A stretch of 64,000 nucleotides of DNA, from assembly GCA_030710605.1 (NCBI GenBank), contig CP092877.1:44934406-44998405 (forward strand), read 5' to 3'. This DNA is from Cordylochernes scorpioides. Its lineage: Eukaryota > Arthropoda > Arachnida > Pseudoscorpiones > Chernetidae. This document shows positions 32,882-43,278 of this stretch, piece by piece. The notes under the pieces are model-generated. The model ran no database searches. It was given only the letters and a program-made list of their open reading frames with translations, and was not told the DNA's origin. The translations under genes and the position numbers were made by a program. Position 1 is the stretch's first letter, and each line of letters opens with the position of its first letter.

Positions 32882-34554
32882 ATATTAATGCATCTATTAT
32901 ATATTTTTTAAACTGCTTCAATTCAGGTTTTAACCCAAACCATTGTTGTTCATCATTTTATAATCAACATGAGTTGATACATAGGTAAAAAAATAATAAT
33001 AATAAAACAAATATTTTATGATAAAAATGTTTTTATTTTGACCCTAAAAACTTAAAAAGAATTTCACTGGTATTGTTATAACAAAAAAATAAGGGGAGGG
33101 GGAGTAGTGGAAGGTTTGGGGGAAGAAAAAAAAATGCAGACACAATTTTTCCAAAAAATAATAATAATAAATAAAGAACAAATATTTTTTATCAAGTCCT
33201 TATAAGCCTTTGTAAATTGACCACAAAAACAATGAAAGATGATACACTAAGAAAAAAATTACAATAAAAGGGAGAGAAAACCAATTTGATGAAATCAACA
33301 ACAAATGAACAAAAAAAAAAAACTATTTGATCAGTGACAAAAAAAAATCAATTATTTTACAAAAAAAAAAAAAAGTCTTGAGAGATGAAAAGAAAGTAAA
33401 TAAGCCGTCTATACACAAGTATCTCTCTCGTTATTTTTTTTTTGTTCAATGAGGTTTAAAAAAAAAAAAAAAAATTTATATATTATAGATTACTAATAAA
33501 TTAAGGGCAGGTGAAAAGTGGGATCATGGGAAAAAGTTAACATTAATAAAAAAAAAACTGCATTCAATCCAGTAATATCATTACGGAGTAAATATATGAT
33601 TTAAAAAAAAAAGGTTTTATCAATGATATATTTGCAATGTGCAAAAATTTAAAAAGGCAGTCTCCCTTTTTGTTTTGTTTTTTTCAATATATTATCAGTT
33701 TTATCAGACTCCTTAAATATATTTATACATATATTATTATTTATATATACTACACAGAGAAGGGTTTTTGTCAATAAAAAAAAAAACCTTGAGGGGGAAA
33801 AACAAACAAACAACCTCTATGGTTTCACAATTTGTGACAAAAGTTTTAAGAGGATAAAAAAATAATAAAGTTTGGAGTCCATCAAAAATAAACAACAAAA
33901 AAGTATGGTACTTTTTTTTTGTTTTAAGAATAGGGGGGAATTAAAAAATAAATATATATAATGCAATAAATATTTTTTTTTCCCTTTTAAAAAATATTTA
34001 TATTTCTATATATATTTAAAAGAAAGTTGTGCCTCAACAATGAAATGGGAGGTTGTTGTTAGACAAAAAGAGGTAAAACCTTGTTGTATAAAAAAGGGGA
34101 GCTAAAGAGATTAAGTTTTTATACACTGATCTGTCAAAACTGTGGTGAGAAGCAGCGAATCTATAACATTCATATGACAATCAAGAGCTCGTAGTTTATA
34201 TATATATAATGTAGACCATATATGATATATAGGGCAAGGAGTGGGGATAAAAAAAAATCATGACCCAAAAAAAAAAGCTGCTGGATGACCACAATTCCAG
34301 CGGAAGAAGAAGAAGGAAAAAAAAAAAACCACATCGTCAATCACCCAGCGCATTTTATTTAATTATTGCAGCAGCAGCAGTACTTGCAGTTCTAACTCTG
34401 CTAGAGAAATGGAATTGTTAAAAAAAAAAACTTGCTGTACAATGAAGGAAGGAAGGAAATGAGTACATAACAAGTGAGACAATTCCTCCTGACCAAACCA
34501 AAACAACAGAGTGACCTAGCACAAGTTCCACAGGAAGAAGGAAGCTATCATCGG
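32882..34554 (-). other. Low-complexity region; likely PRRC2 3' UTR and downstream flank
   Basis: Extremely AT-rich with many homopolymer runs and no gene on either strand. It lies directly downstream of the PRRC2 stop codon (minus strand). Minus-strand AATAAA hexamers occur, for example about 200 bp after the stop (34354-34359) and near 33031-33036, so polyadenylation could be at either. The end of the mRNA cannot be fixed from sequence. Confidence 0.45.
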
Positions 34555-35175
34555 CTAGTCCGAGGTCTGAGAAGGCTCGGGCGGGTGGGTGTCGGAGGTG
34601 TCATCAGGCTTGGCAGTGTTGCCCCCGCTGCGGGCGAAGAAGAGGTGAGCTTGCTGAAGTGCCTCTTGGCGTTGCTGCGCCTGCTGAGCAGAGGACATCT
34701 TCCCTGGATGTCCCAATAACTTGGATGTGCCAGGCGGAGGCAGCAGGCCAGCTGAAGGCCGCTGAATGGGAGTAGGGTAATGGGGGGCGGCCGTGGCTCC
34801 AACAAACTGTGTCTGGGCCCGGTACAGCACTGGCCTGACTGTTGGCCCAAACTTGGCCGCAGCGGCAGCCTGATTGAAAGGGTAGTAAGCCTTGGCTGCC
34901 TGGGAGGGGGCCTTGGGTGCGGCAGAGTTGCCAGACTGGAAGAGAGCCAGACTGTCCACTAGAGTGGGGGAGCTGGGCTCTGGCTTGAACTGTCCAAAGC
35001 CCCTGAAGCCAGGCTGCTGCAAGTAGCTCTGCTGGGAGAAGTAGCCCTGGCCAGCAGAATTGGAGTAGTAGGAGGAGGGGGCCAGGTGGGAGGGCCGTGA
35101 CTGCACCAGCTGGGAGCTCAGCAGGTGGGCTGGACTGGGAGCCGCTTGCGTGTTCAACACCTGCACACCCAGGGG
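34555..35175 (-). CDS. PRRC2: PRRC2 last coding exon
   Basis: 621 nt including the TAG at 34555-34557. The acceptor is GTGCTAG|CCC; an in-frame TAG immediately upstream shows the exon cannot extend further. It encodes PLGVQVLNTQAAPSPAHLL, SYYSNSAGQGYFSQQSYLQQ, Ala-rich tracts, QQAQQRQEALQQAHLFFARS and the end SQTSD. Confidence 0.87.
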   Translation of the reverse strand, partial: PLGVQVLNTQAAPSPAHLLSSQLVQSRPSHLAPSSYYSNSAGQGYFSQQSYLQQPGFRGFGQFKPEPSSPTLVDSLALFQSGNSAAPKAPSQAAKAYYPFNQAAAAAKFGPTVRPVLYRAQTQFVGATAAPHYPTPIQRPSAGLLPPPGTSKLLGHPGKMSSAQQAQQRQEALQQAHLFFARSGGNTAKPDDTSDTHPPEPSQTSD

Positions 35176-35430
35176 CTAGCACATGCCTGACACTAACAAA
35201 TATCAAGATTAATGAGCCAAGATTAAAGCAGGTAAAATTTGAAACAATACTTTAAAACTAAAGCCATGTAATCCTGTTAGTACCTGTGCTAACCCATGCT
35301 TTACAGTTATTTCTTCTAGGAGTACCCTCCCCCTCAAGGTATGTCTAACTGTCAACAAGAGGTACTTGGGCCAGTTCTAGAGTATTTCCAAGTTGTTTTG
35401 TTCTATCATGGAGGTTTGTAAATCACTTAC

Positions 35431-35731
35431 TGCAGTGGTGGTGTGCTGGGTCTGAGGATAGGGAGGTCCACGGAACTGTGTGGAAGAATAGAGATCTTGG
35501 GTAGGCTGAGGGGGCGGCATGTAGAGGTTCTGTAAGTTCCCCTGGGGGTATGGAGGGTAGGGGGGCTGCTGGGGGGCAACAGGGAAACCCCTGGAGTAAA
35601 GGTTGGGTTGGTTGAAGAGCAGCGCAGCTGGAGGTGGTGGGCTGGGGAGCTGGACTGGAGGAGGAGGAGGCGACTTCAACTTGGGCCCTTCCTCCACAGC
35701 TGCAGCAGCCTTCAGGCCCGTGCCAGCAGGC
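35431..35731 (-). CDS. PRRC2: PRRC2 exon 9 of window
   Basis: 301 nt. The acceptor GTATGTAG| and donor ACTGCA|GTAAGT fit. Pro/Gln/Tyr-rich: SPPPPPVQLPSPPPPAALL, APQQPPYPPYPQGNLQNLY and PPPQPTQDLY. Typical PRRC2 C-terminal low complexity. Confidence 0.85.
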
Positions 35732-35781
35732 CTACATACCACAGTGAGAACAGGATTGGTGGCATCCCAGAAACAACTTAC

Positions 35782-35924
35782 CCAAAGTTGACTTCATGCT
35801 CCTGGGCTTCCTTGAGCTGTGGGGCTGCTGGAGGAGGGTCAGGGGTTGCAGGTCCCGGAGGTGGGGTGTAAGTACTGTCTGTGGGGAGAATGGGGGGCAG
35901 ACCATCCCATACCTTGTAACAGGC
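35782..35924 (-). CDS. PRRC2: PRRC2 exon 8 of window
   Basis: 143 nt. The acceptor GTATTGCAG| and donor TTTGG|GTAAGT fit. It encodes ACYKVWDGLPPILPTDSTYT followed by PPPGPATPDPPPAAPQ and EAQEHEVNF. LINE-derived DNA begins immediately upstream of the acceptor. Confidence 0.83.
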
Positions 35925-36415
35925 CTGCAATACCAACCAATTCCTGTAAAAACCAGTTCAATAAAATTGAAAGACACAAATACAATAGCAAAACTCATTA
36001 CAAAAACCAAAATACCCCAGCCCATATGCAACCTCAACAATAACAGAGAATTAATAACAACAATTTCAAGAATCAGAACAGGACATTTCAAAGGAATGAA
36101 GATAAACCCAGACATGACTAGATCCTACAGGAACTGCAATAACTGTTACAACACCCAACTGACTCCAGACTATATATACAGTTGCCCGGCCATCCTTGCA
36201 GCCCTCTATATAGCAGACATCAATCAAGAAGAAGACACCCATATGGACAAGGCACCTCAGTTGGCGGGTATTGTGATCAGGGAGCATGGACCGATCTGAT
36301 GTGCTCCATGAGCAAGACACCACCACCATACCAATTCAGGTACACAACTCCCCTCTCCTAGAGTTGGAATAAAACTTTGGTAAACTCCACTCTATGTTGA
36401 TATGTAAATAAGTCA
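35925..36415 (+). mobile_element. LINE ORF2 C-terminal fragment (family C) in PRRC2 intron
   Basis: On the plus strand, opposite to PRRC2, a frame reads ...RIRTGHFKGMKINPDMTRSY, RNCNNCYNTQLTPDYIYSCP, AILAAL..., the RTGH...C..C......H/Y....CP zinc-like C-terminus of RNase H-bearing LINEs. It fills nearly the whole 523-bp intron 35925-36447. No tail or duplication is identified. Confidence 0.65.
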
Positions 36416-36447
36416 AAATAAAATATTTCTGGGGAAAGACCACCCAC

Positions 36448-36609
36448 CTTTTTGACAGGGGCGGCGACCATCTTAAGATCTTCAGTGGACGGAGGAGAAG
36501 CAGCAGCAGTCTCAGCGGGGTGAGATGTTAGGAGGCTGGACTTGGAGAGCTGGTTGAGGTCAGATTCCAGGGATGCAAAGTCAAGCTCCGCTGGAGTGGG
36601 GTCCTCTCC
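36448..36609 (-). CDS. PRRC2: PRRC2 exon 7 of window
   Basis: 162 nt, phase 0 at both ends. The acceptor GACTGCAG| and donor AAAAAG|GTGGGT fit. It encodes GEDPTPAELDFASLESDLNQ, LSKSSLLTSHP and an Ala/Ser/Pro stretch ending APVKK. Confidence 0.83.
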
Positions 36610-36629
36610 CTGCAGTCAATGTTCTTAGT

Positions 36630-37015
36630 AGGGACTTTTTTATTATTATTATTTATGGGTTTCTTATATTATTGGGATGTATTATAGCAATGGGACAGAA
36701 CTGTGGTTCACTATAGCCATGGTTTGTTATAGCCATAGTTCACTGTATTATAAACCTTTCCGAATTGCACCAAATGTCAGGATTTTACAGCGAGCCCAGA
36801 ACACATAATGCAATGCATCAGGCATTGCCGAACAGACATCTACACCGACCCAGCTGTGGTCATCGAGGCGATAGAGGCATGGCTTTCAGGATCTGGTCTA
36901 GACTTGAAGTCCAGACCTGAGAGAAGAAAAAAAGAATAATAATAAAATAAAATAATGGAAGGTTCGTCGCTATATCCCAAGTTCGTTTCAGCGAAGTTTT
37001 ACTGTATTTAGTAGT
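36630..37015. mobile_element. Tigger-like fragment with inserted LINE stub
   Basis: Both ends carry the CAGTAAAACCCC-family end sequences (GGTTCACTATAGCCATGG near 36690; GAAGTTTTACTGTATT near 36998). Between them lies a plus-strand LINE C-terminus (SPEHIMQCIRHCRTDIYTD, AVVIEAIEAWLSGSG; 36788-36938) followed by a TAA/AAATAA-rich tail. That tail resembles the TAA tails of I-like LINEs. Confidence 0.6.
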
Positions 37016-37294
37016 CTCCCATGAGCAACCACCATGGTAAAAAGAAAAAAACTTTCCATTGTTAGCCTACTATAATGAGACTACCATGAATGGCCAGCAA
37101 CCACTAAAATTTTTTTTTTGGTCTCTCATGAGAGACTATTAAAAATAAATTTTGATATTTAAAGTTAAAATAAATCAGATTTGAAAATTTAAAAAAAAAA
37201 AAAATTGTTGTTAAATATTTTGCAACACAATTATCACTTTTTGCCCAAAAGAACTATACTTACTTTGTCATTTCAAAACATCTTGTGTTTTGTT

Positions 37295-37460
37295 TTCTAA
37301 TTACAATAAAACCCCACTAAAATGAACCTGGGATATAGCAAACCTTCCTTTATAAAGAGCTTAAAATAATCCCCATTTATATTTTATAATACAGTGAACT
37401 CTAGCTATAACAAACCATTGCTATAGTGAACCACAGGTTCAGTCAGAGTACAGACGCTGC
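37295..37460. repeat. Tigger-like end fragments
   Basis: AATAAAACCCCACTAAAATG and, 80 bp on, ACAGTGAACTCTAGCTATAAC are diverged copies of the TIR found intact at 42019 and 57550. Confidence 0.5.
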
Positions 37461-38325
37461 TCATCTTGTATCCCTGGATCAGGAGCCCTTACAGGGTACT
37501 ATCAGCCAGGCCAGCTGAGCCCAGGTTTTTTAGTGAGCTTGTTACTGCTCCCCCTCCTCCTTTTTCATTCAGGCTTAGGACCTTGGGAAAGTGATTAAAA
37601 AAAAAGTGTGCTTACAAAGAAAATAGAACAAAGAGGCAGGCAATAGAGGCTGCTGGAACAGCAGACACACATGGCATTTTACAGGTACATTGGGTCAGCT
37701 GACAATGCCTCCAACCCACTGATAAAGAGGTAAGAAGGTATGGGACAAGATCCTTGTATACGTGAATTTTCATTGGCCGCAGGCAATTTTATATTTATTT
37801 TTAGAATTCGGGGACGGGAATTCGCACTTTTATTTTTCCGTTCATCATTACTCTTCACAATTCATCCTTTCATACTTCATCCCTTAGGATAGAAATAATC
37901 ATTATTTCTCCTTTAAATAAATTATGATTTTTCATTTAAAAGAAACATTTGCTGTAAAACTTGTCAAACGTCGTTTTACAATCATAAGCCACATTATATT
38001 GTATTATAAATTAACTCTTTAGATTATAATAAAATGAAAATTACATTCTTAAACGATTTTTATATATTAAAAAATTTTTTTTATAAACAACGATATTTTT
38101 ACTGCTCAGTAGACCATGCAACTCTGGAATTGTCCGTCCTCAAAGTTTTAACATATTACAAGGTAGTTTTTTTAATAAAAAATAATACAAGATCAAAACA
38201 AAATTTTATAATCTTTAAAATAACCCTTTTCCACATCTAAACGCCAATGCCATCTTGTTTCTCAATTTTCATTGCATTTATTAAAGTCATCTTCTATCAA
38301 GTCTCTGAGGAACACTTCGGTAATA
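37461..38325. other. Intron sequence, no gene seen
   Basis: Part of the 16-kb PRRC2 intron. It includes a moderate-GC stretch (37440-37740) of unknown origin and AT-rich DNA. A 68-codon frame at 38034-38240 has no recognisable feature. Confidence 0.35.
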
Positions 38326-38500
38326 CAGTAGAACTTCCCTTTAGCGGACACTAGGCTAGTGGATACCTCTCCACAAAGGACAGTTTTCATTTGAAAAATT
38401 ACCATTTTTACAATTTAGCAACTCTCCTGTAAAAAGACACCTCTCCCTAAAGGACACTTTGGCTCTACAATTAGGTATCCTTTACAGGAAGGTTCTACTG
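38326..38500. mobile_element. CAGTAGAACCTC MITE, copy 1
   Basis: A ~175-bp inverted-repeat element: CAGTAGAACTTCCCTTTAGC at the left and ...ACAGGAAGGTTCTACTG at the right, with internal AAAGGACA motifs on both strands. It carries no ORF. Confidence 0.82.
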
Positions 38501-38729
38501 AATAGGTATTTTAAAATATTTGAATTGGATATTAAATTAATGTCCGATAATTCTAAGTAACTATTAATAATTTTTTATTTGTCAACTAGCGGGAATGTCC
38601 ATTATATATAAAATCAATAAATAATGTAATGGGAAAATATCCGTTGTTTGGATATATCTGCTAGGGAGTGTGAGTGAATTTTCAATGGAAGGGCAATTTT
38701 GGAGATAACTTTCAGTTGCTTGGAGGGTA

Positions 38730-38889
38730 CAGTAGAACCTCCCTGTAAAGGACACCTAATTGCAGAGCCAAAGTGTCCTTTAGGGAGAGGTTTCCTCTTA
38801 CCGGAGAGTTGCTAAATTGTAAAAATGGTAATTTTGTAAATGAAAAATGTCCTTTGTGGAGAGGTGTCCACTAAAAGGAGGTTCTACTG
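38730..38889. mobile_element. CAGTAGAACCTC MITE, copy 2
   Basis: CAGTAGAACCTCCCTGTAAA to GGAGGTTCTACTG, flanked by TA. The same internal order as copy 1, in the reverse sense. Confidence 0.85.
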
Positions 38890-38934
38890 TATCTGTTAAT
38901 GTGGAGGTTGTTCTACTGTAACTCTTGAGAGGGG

Positions 38935-39041
38935 ACAGGACCTTTGGGAAAGGCCGCTGCTTATCATAAAACAGCTCGAGGAGCATGAACTCATGGAACC
39001 ATGTAATCTTTACACAAGGGGATAAGAAACAACAACAATAC
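38935..39041 (+). mobile_element. LINE-B 3' stub 1
   Basis: Matches the last ~110 bp of the LINE at 58617-61318: ACAGGACCTTTGGGA..., AAACAGCTCGAGGAGCATGA, ATCTTTACACAAGGGGATAA and the AAACAACAACAA tail. A 5'-truncated insertion. Confidence 0.8.
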
Positions 39042-39403
39042 TTTTTTCTGCTTCAAGAGCCTACCATTCTTGTTGTACAATTCAATCCCACAAGTGCAGT
39101 GAGAGTGCACTTATAGTAAAATGTGGTCGCCAACTCGTCATTATGATTTTGTACTATGCATGCTTATTTTTATGGGAGGGGGGGGGGGATAAAGTAAAAA
39201 AATATTAATGATAAATACTGATTTATTGATGTAGAATCATGATACTGGACCTTTGCCATCTTTCATGAGCTTCACGGGTGATTCGTGAAATCTTCAGAAT
39301 TCACCAAAAAAGTACAGTTATCAAAGTGACCAATCCTATGGCATTTATATACAGTCTAATCTCACTAAACAACATCACTTGGAACAACGATCTTATGCTG
39401 TTA

Positions 39404-39579
39404 CAGTAGAACCTCCCTGTAAAGGACAACACCTAATTGCAGAGCCATAGTGTCCTTTAGAGAGGTGTCCTCTTACCGGAGAGTTGCAAAATAGTAATAA
39501 TGATAATTTTGTAAATGAAAACTGTCCTTTATAGAAAGGTGTCCTTTAGTGAGATTGTCCTCTCATGGAGGTTCTACTG
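39404..39579. mobile_element. CAGTAGAACCTC MITE, copy 3
   Basis: CAGTAGAACCTCCCTGTAAA to GGAGGTTCTACTG, with TA on each side. Close to copy 2. Confidence 0.85.
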
Positions 39580-39876
39580 TATAACCATGGTTAACTTAAA
39601 ACTAAGTTACTGTTTGTGTTATTTTACACCAGAGATGGGAGACCCTGTTGATAATTTTTTGTGTCCAACAAATATGTATGTATCTCTAGCCAGCTGGCCA
39701 TTTTCAAGGACATCTCTGACAAAAAATTGAGGTCAGTTGCCCAAGAAGCACATACACAACTGTACAAACCCACCTTTGTAAATAAATTGTCCTTCCCAAA
39801 GAATGAAACTTCCTGCCTCAACTTTCTCTACATTTTATAATAATGTTTCTTATGACATATATTATTAAAAATAATC

Positions 39877-39953
39877 TCTGCAGACCTTACTGCAATGATA
39901 GAAATTTTCAGTAATATATAATTTCTATCATTGTAGTAGGGTCTGCAGGCATA
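39877..39953. repeat. Short foldback, ~28-bp arms
   Basis: CTGCAGACCTTACTGCAATG ATAGAAAT pairs with ATTTCTATCATTGTAGTAGG GTCTGCAG with about two mismatches and a short AT loop. The arm start is nearly identical to the CTCTACAGACCTTACTGCAA sequence inside the 369-bp units at 16055-17420. Confidence 0.82.
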
Positions 39954-39961
39954 AATACACA

Positions 39962-40100
39962 ATAGAACCTCTCTGACACCAAGTGAGAGGGCTAAAGTAT
40001 CCTTTAGAGAGGTATCCTCTTATCGGAGAGCTGTATTGGCAATGTTGGTTATGTAAGACTTTCCTTTGTGTCCTCTAGTATGAGTGTCCTTTGATAGGCG
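39962..40100. mobile_element. CAGTAGAACCTC MITE, diverged partial copy
   Basis: AATAGAACCTCTCTGACACC, then GTATCCTTTAGAGAGGTATCC and TCCTTTGATAGG; recognisable but more decayed than its neighbours. Confidence 0.6.
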
Positions 40101-40456
40101 ACAATTAAAATTCAATGTTTATTAAGGTCAAAACTGCCAGTGTGTGAGTCCAACTTTATATTAAGGTTACCCCATTATAAAGGTCTCAAAGCTCAGAAGA
40201 CTACACTAAAGCTTTACTGAATTAATTAATGTATAACTATCTATAACAAAAGTATACATAAGATGAAAAACTAACCCAGAAATATTTGCAACTTCAATTT
40301 TGCTAAGATTTTTTACTGCACATATACTGTACAACAAACCTGGTATATAGAGCATTTTTATTAAATCATTATTTATGAAATTATTTGTGCATATACCTTT
40401 ATGTTTCTTAAATATTTGACCAATATGGCTGAAATTTTAATAGGATATAGTATATA

Positions 40457-40629
40457 TAGTAGAACCTCCCTGTAAAGGACACCTAATTGCAGAGCCAAAG
40501 TGTCCTTTAGGGAGATATGTTCTCTTACAGGAGAGCTACTAAATAGTAAACAAGGTAATTTTGAAATTGAAAACTGTCCTTTGTAGAGGTGTCCTTAGCG
40601 TGAGTGTCCTCTCATGGAGGTTCTACTGT
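40457..40629. mobile_element. CAGTAGAACCTC MITE, copy 4
   Basis: TAGTAGAACCTCCCTGTAAA to GGAGGTTCTACTGTA. A truncated fifth copy (AAACTCTCTGTAAAGGACAC, 40653-40705) follows and is cut off by the SINE. Confidence 0.82.
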
Positions 40630-40731
40630 ATCTGGAAGGAGGCTGTCACATTAAACTCTCTGTAAAGGACACCTAGTTGCTAACATGTCCTTTAGGGAGA
40701 GATAAGACAACTTTTTTTCATTAAAACTATA

Positions 40732-41046
40732 GGGGGTCGGTGGAAGGATGGTCTAAACCGTTGGTTTTCAACCGCTACAACCCGGGTTCAATTCCCCCAT
40801 TGGGCACTTTTTTTTCTGATTTAAAAAAAAAATGCTTCAATGGCCCCCGATTCTTGTAAAAGTCTAACCCCACCAGCGAGTGCAAGTAACCAAACGAGGC
40901 TCTGGCACATTTGTAAGTGAAAAGTCGAACTGCTTTCACATGTGTAGACATGTGGTGCACTCACAGTAAAAGCAGTCACCTATTACTACCCACCATGATT
41001 ACCATGGCCTGTATCATGTGTACTAGGGATAAGCAAAAAAAAAAAA
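40732..41046 (+). mobile_element. tRNA-derived SINE, copy 2
   Basis: The best-preserved layout. The head is GGGGGTCGGTGGAAGGATGG; the A-box-like TGGTCTAAACCGTTGG and B-box-like GGTTCAATTCC sit at polymerase III spacing. Then come an A-run, a body with CCCCGATTCTTG, CACCAGCGAGTGCAAGTAAC and ACATGTGTAGACATG, and the end GTACTAGGGATAAGC plus poly-A. It is flanked by the 12-bp duplication ATTAAAACTATA (40720-40731 and 41047-41058). Confidence 0.92.
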
Positions 41047-41058
41047 ATTAAAACTATA

Positions 41059-41599
41059 ATAAACACATTCATAAATTTTTCAAGTAGCTCTCTTATAAAT
41101 GAGGATACAATTTAGAATAAATGATATTCAAATTAAATTCAATAAGTAACAAATTGACATTATTATTTACAAATCCCTAGGACAATCGTGAAAAATGTGG
41201 CATGCTAAAGGATGGGTTCCACAAAAACTCAAAATAGTTTCTACCAGAAAGTACTCAAGTAAAAGCAAGATGAGAACTAAGAATGATCACCTTCCACGAT
41301 GGACTAAGATGAAGCTTTAAAGGTATTGAAAACAAGTGTTGGATCTTGATTGTGTAAAACACTAGACTTGGGGTGAAGTGAAGGATAAACAAAATATAAA
41401 AGTTTGCTTGTGTGCTCCTCATCTATTTCTATGCAAAATTTATAAAGGACATCCGTTTAGTTCTGGAGTGATAGTTTTAAAGCCAGTGTGATAGTTTTAA
41501 ACCAGAAATAATGAGGGTAGGGTGAGAGTTCAAGCCTACTCTGGGTTCAAGTCAAGCTGACTTTGAGTATTACCACTACACAAATATGGGTGTGTTTGA
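41059..41599. other. Intron sequence, no gene seen
   Basis: AT-rich PRRC2 intron DNA between a SINE and a LINE stub. A near-direct repeat AGTGTGATAGTTTTAAA occurs twice near 41470-41505. Nothing coding. Confidence 0.35.
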
Positions 41600-41742
41600 A
41601 TGTTGTTGCTGTTTCTTATCCCCTGTGTAAAAATTACATGAATTCAATGAGTTTATCTTCCTTTAGCTGTTTTATGATAAATCAGCGGCCTCTCCCAAAG
41701 GTCCTGTTTAGTGAATCTAATGCAAGCCAAAATGTGTTCTGG
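41600..41742 (-). mobile_element. LINE-B 3' stub 2
   Basis: Reverse complement of the LINE-B end: TGTTGTTGCTGTTTCTTATC CCC..., then TTTATGATAAATCAGCGGCC, TCCCAAAGGTCCTGTTTAGT and GCAAGCCAAAATGTGTTCTGG. 5'-truncated copy. Confidence 0.82.
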
Positions 41743-42018
41743 ATAATAGTATATGACGTTTTGGTGACAGTGTTGTTATCATTATCAAACAAAAGTAATG
41801 AATGAGAAAAATTATTATGGTAACAACGCCGTTACTGAAACATCTCTATTAATCACATTAATTTATTTGGATTTGGTCTTATTTTCTTGTAACTATAATC
41901 TATAATCCAAATTGTGATTTATGATGCAAAAAAAAACATGTGTGATAAAAAAAGCATTTATACAAATGCATTTGGTTAAAACCCTGCCCAGTAATTTGCC
42001 TGGTTATATATATATATA

Positions 42019-43278
42019 CAGTAAAACCCCGCTAATACGAACCCTGGATATAACGAACCTTCCCTTATAACGAACCCACGCCAATTCCCAATTCCATTCC
42101 ATTGAAAATACCATCGTTATAACGAACTTTGCGATTTTTAGAATAACGAACTACCCCTATAACGAACCTATTTCGGTTCCCAAAATGATAAAATCTATTA
42201 AAAATACTATGCTTATAACAAACTTAGAATTGTAATTTTAAAAAAATTAAAACAACAAAATTTTGAGCATGTTTCAGCTCGCAATCGCGATTTCAAAACA
42301 ATAAATTTAACGGCATTGTTTGTTTTGATTTTTGCTGTATGTTTTATAAATTTTTACACATTATACTTTTTATTAAACAGAATATCTTTGCATCCATTAA
42401 AATTGAAATATAAAAAATGCAAATGGCTTCCAAAATGAAGAAAACAAAGCATTTTAAAAACAAAAGCGTTATTTCTTTTTAAAAAAAGGCCATTTTCAGA
42501 ACTTTTCAAAGTGAAACAACATAGGCAAAATGTTAAGAACATATTAAAATAAGATAATATAACTTTTCTATTATAAAATATAAAGTTATTAAAAATTGTT
42601 ACAATGAGGAATCAACCTCAACTTTTGCCGCGATCGTGATCGTACGTTTTAGGGCTAAAAAAAAAAAATCCAAATAAACGGTCCCGTGATGAAACAAAAA
42701 TTATTTTTATGCCATTAACCATGGTGATTTTAAGTCAGCAATGTTCTGCATGACAAGTTAAAAAAAAAAAAACGAAATCTAGACCTAGAAGAATATGTGG
42801 AAACATGAAATGGAAGAAAAACATTAACTTTATTTGAATGGTGCAATGCTTGAAGAATGCTTTGAAACAACAAGATATTAGAGCCATTTTTTCAAGTAAA
42901 AATTGTATTATATAATGTGATAATGATGTTTTAAAATCATTTCATATCTTTGAATATATATTTAATAAAACTTTGCCTAGGATTTGTCTTGATTTTGAAA
43001 TTAGACATAGAGGTACATGTATGTTAATGATAAGAAGAACCTATCATCTAATGATTTATTTTATTATTCAGTATTAATGTATGGAAATTGGTCAATTAAG
43101 GGAATTAAAATAAAGTGACCACTATTAAGAGGCAGCCTCTTCTTGTGTGTATGGCTGTTTTTTAATTATAGTCTAAAAATTTTGAAAAGTAAAAAAAAAA
43201 AAAAAAAATAGCCAAACCGTGGCTATAGTGAACGAAAAGCTCTGTCCCATTGGGGTTCACTATAGAGGGGTTTTACTG
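42019..43278. mobile_element. pogo/Tigger-like DNA element, copy 1 (uninterrupted)
   Basis: 1.26 kb with inverted ends CAGTAAAACCCCGCTAATAC and ...CACTATAGAGGGGTTTTACTG, flanked by TA. Subterminal repeats GTTCGTTATAACGA-like (ATAACGAACCTTCCCTTATA...) recur several times near one end. No transposase frame, so it is non-autonomous. The CAGTAAAACC(C/T)C end and TA target suggest pogo/Tigger, but I infer that from the ends only. The copies at 44552 and 57550 are the same family, reversed. Confidence 0.78.

Noticed and set aside
34604-35206. 200-codon minus-strand frame overlapping the last PRRC2 exon
   Set aside because: Wrong frame: it crosses the acceptor site and lacks the Gln/Ala-rich PRRC2 pattern and phase agreement.
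40732-40805. Possible true tRNA gene at the SINE head
   Set aside because: A- and B-box-like motifs are present, but the anticodon and acceptor stems do not pair well, and the segment is part of a repeated SINE with poly-A tail.
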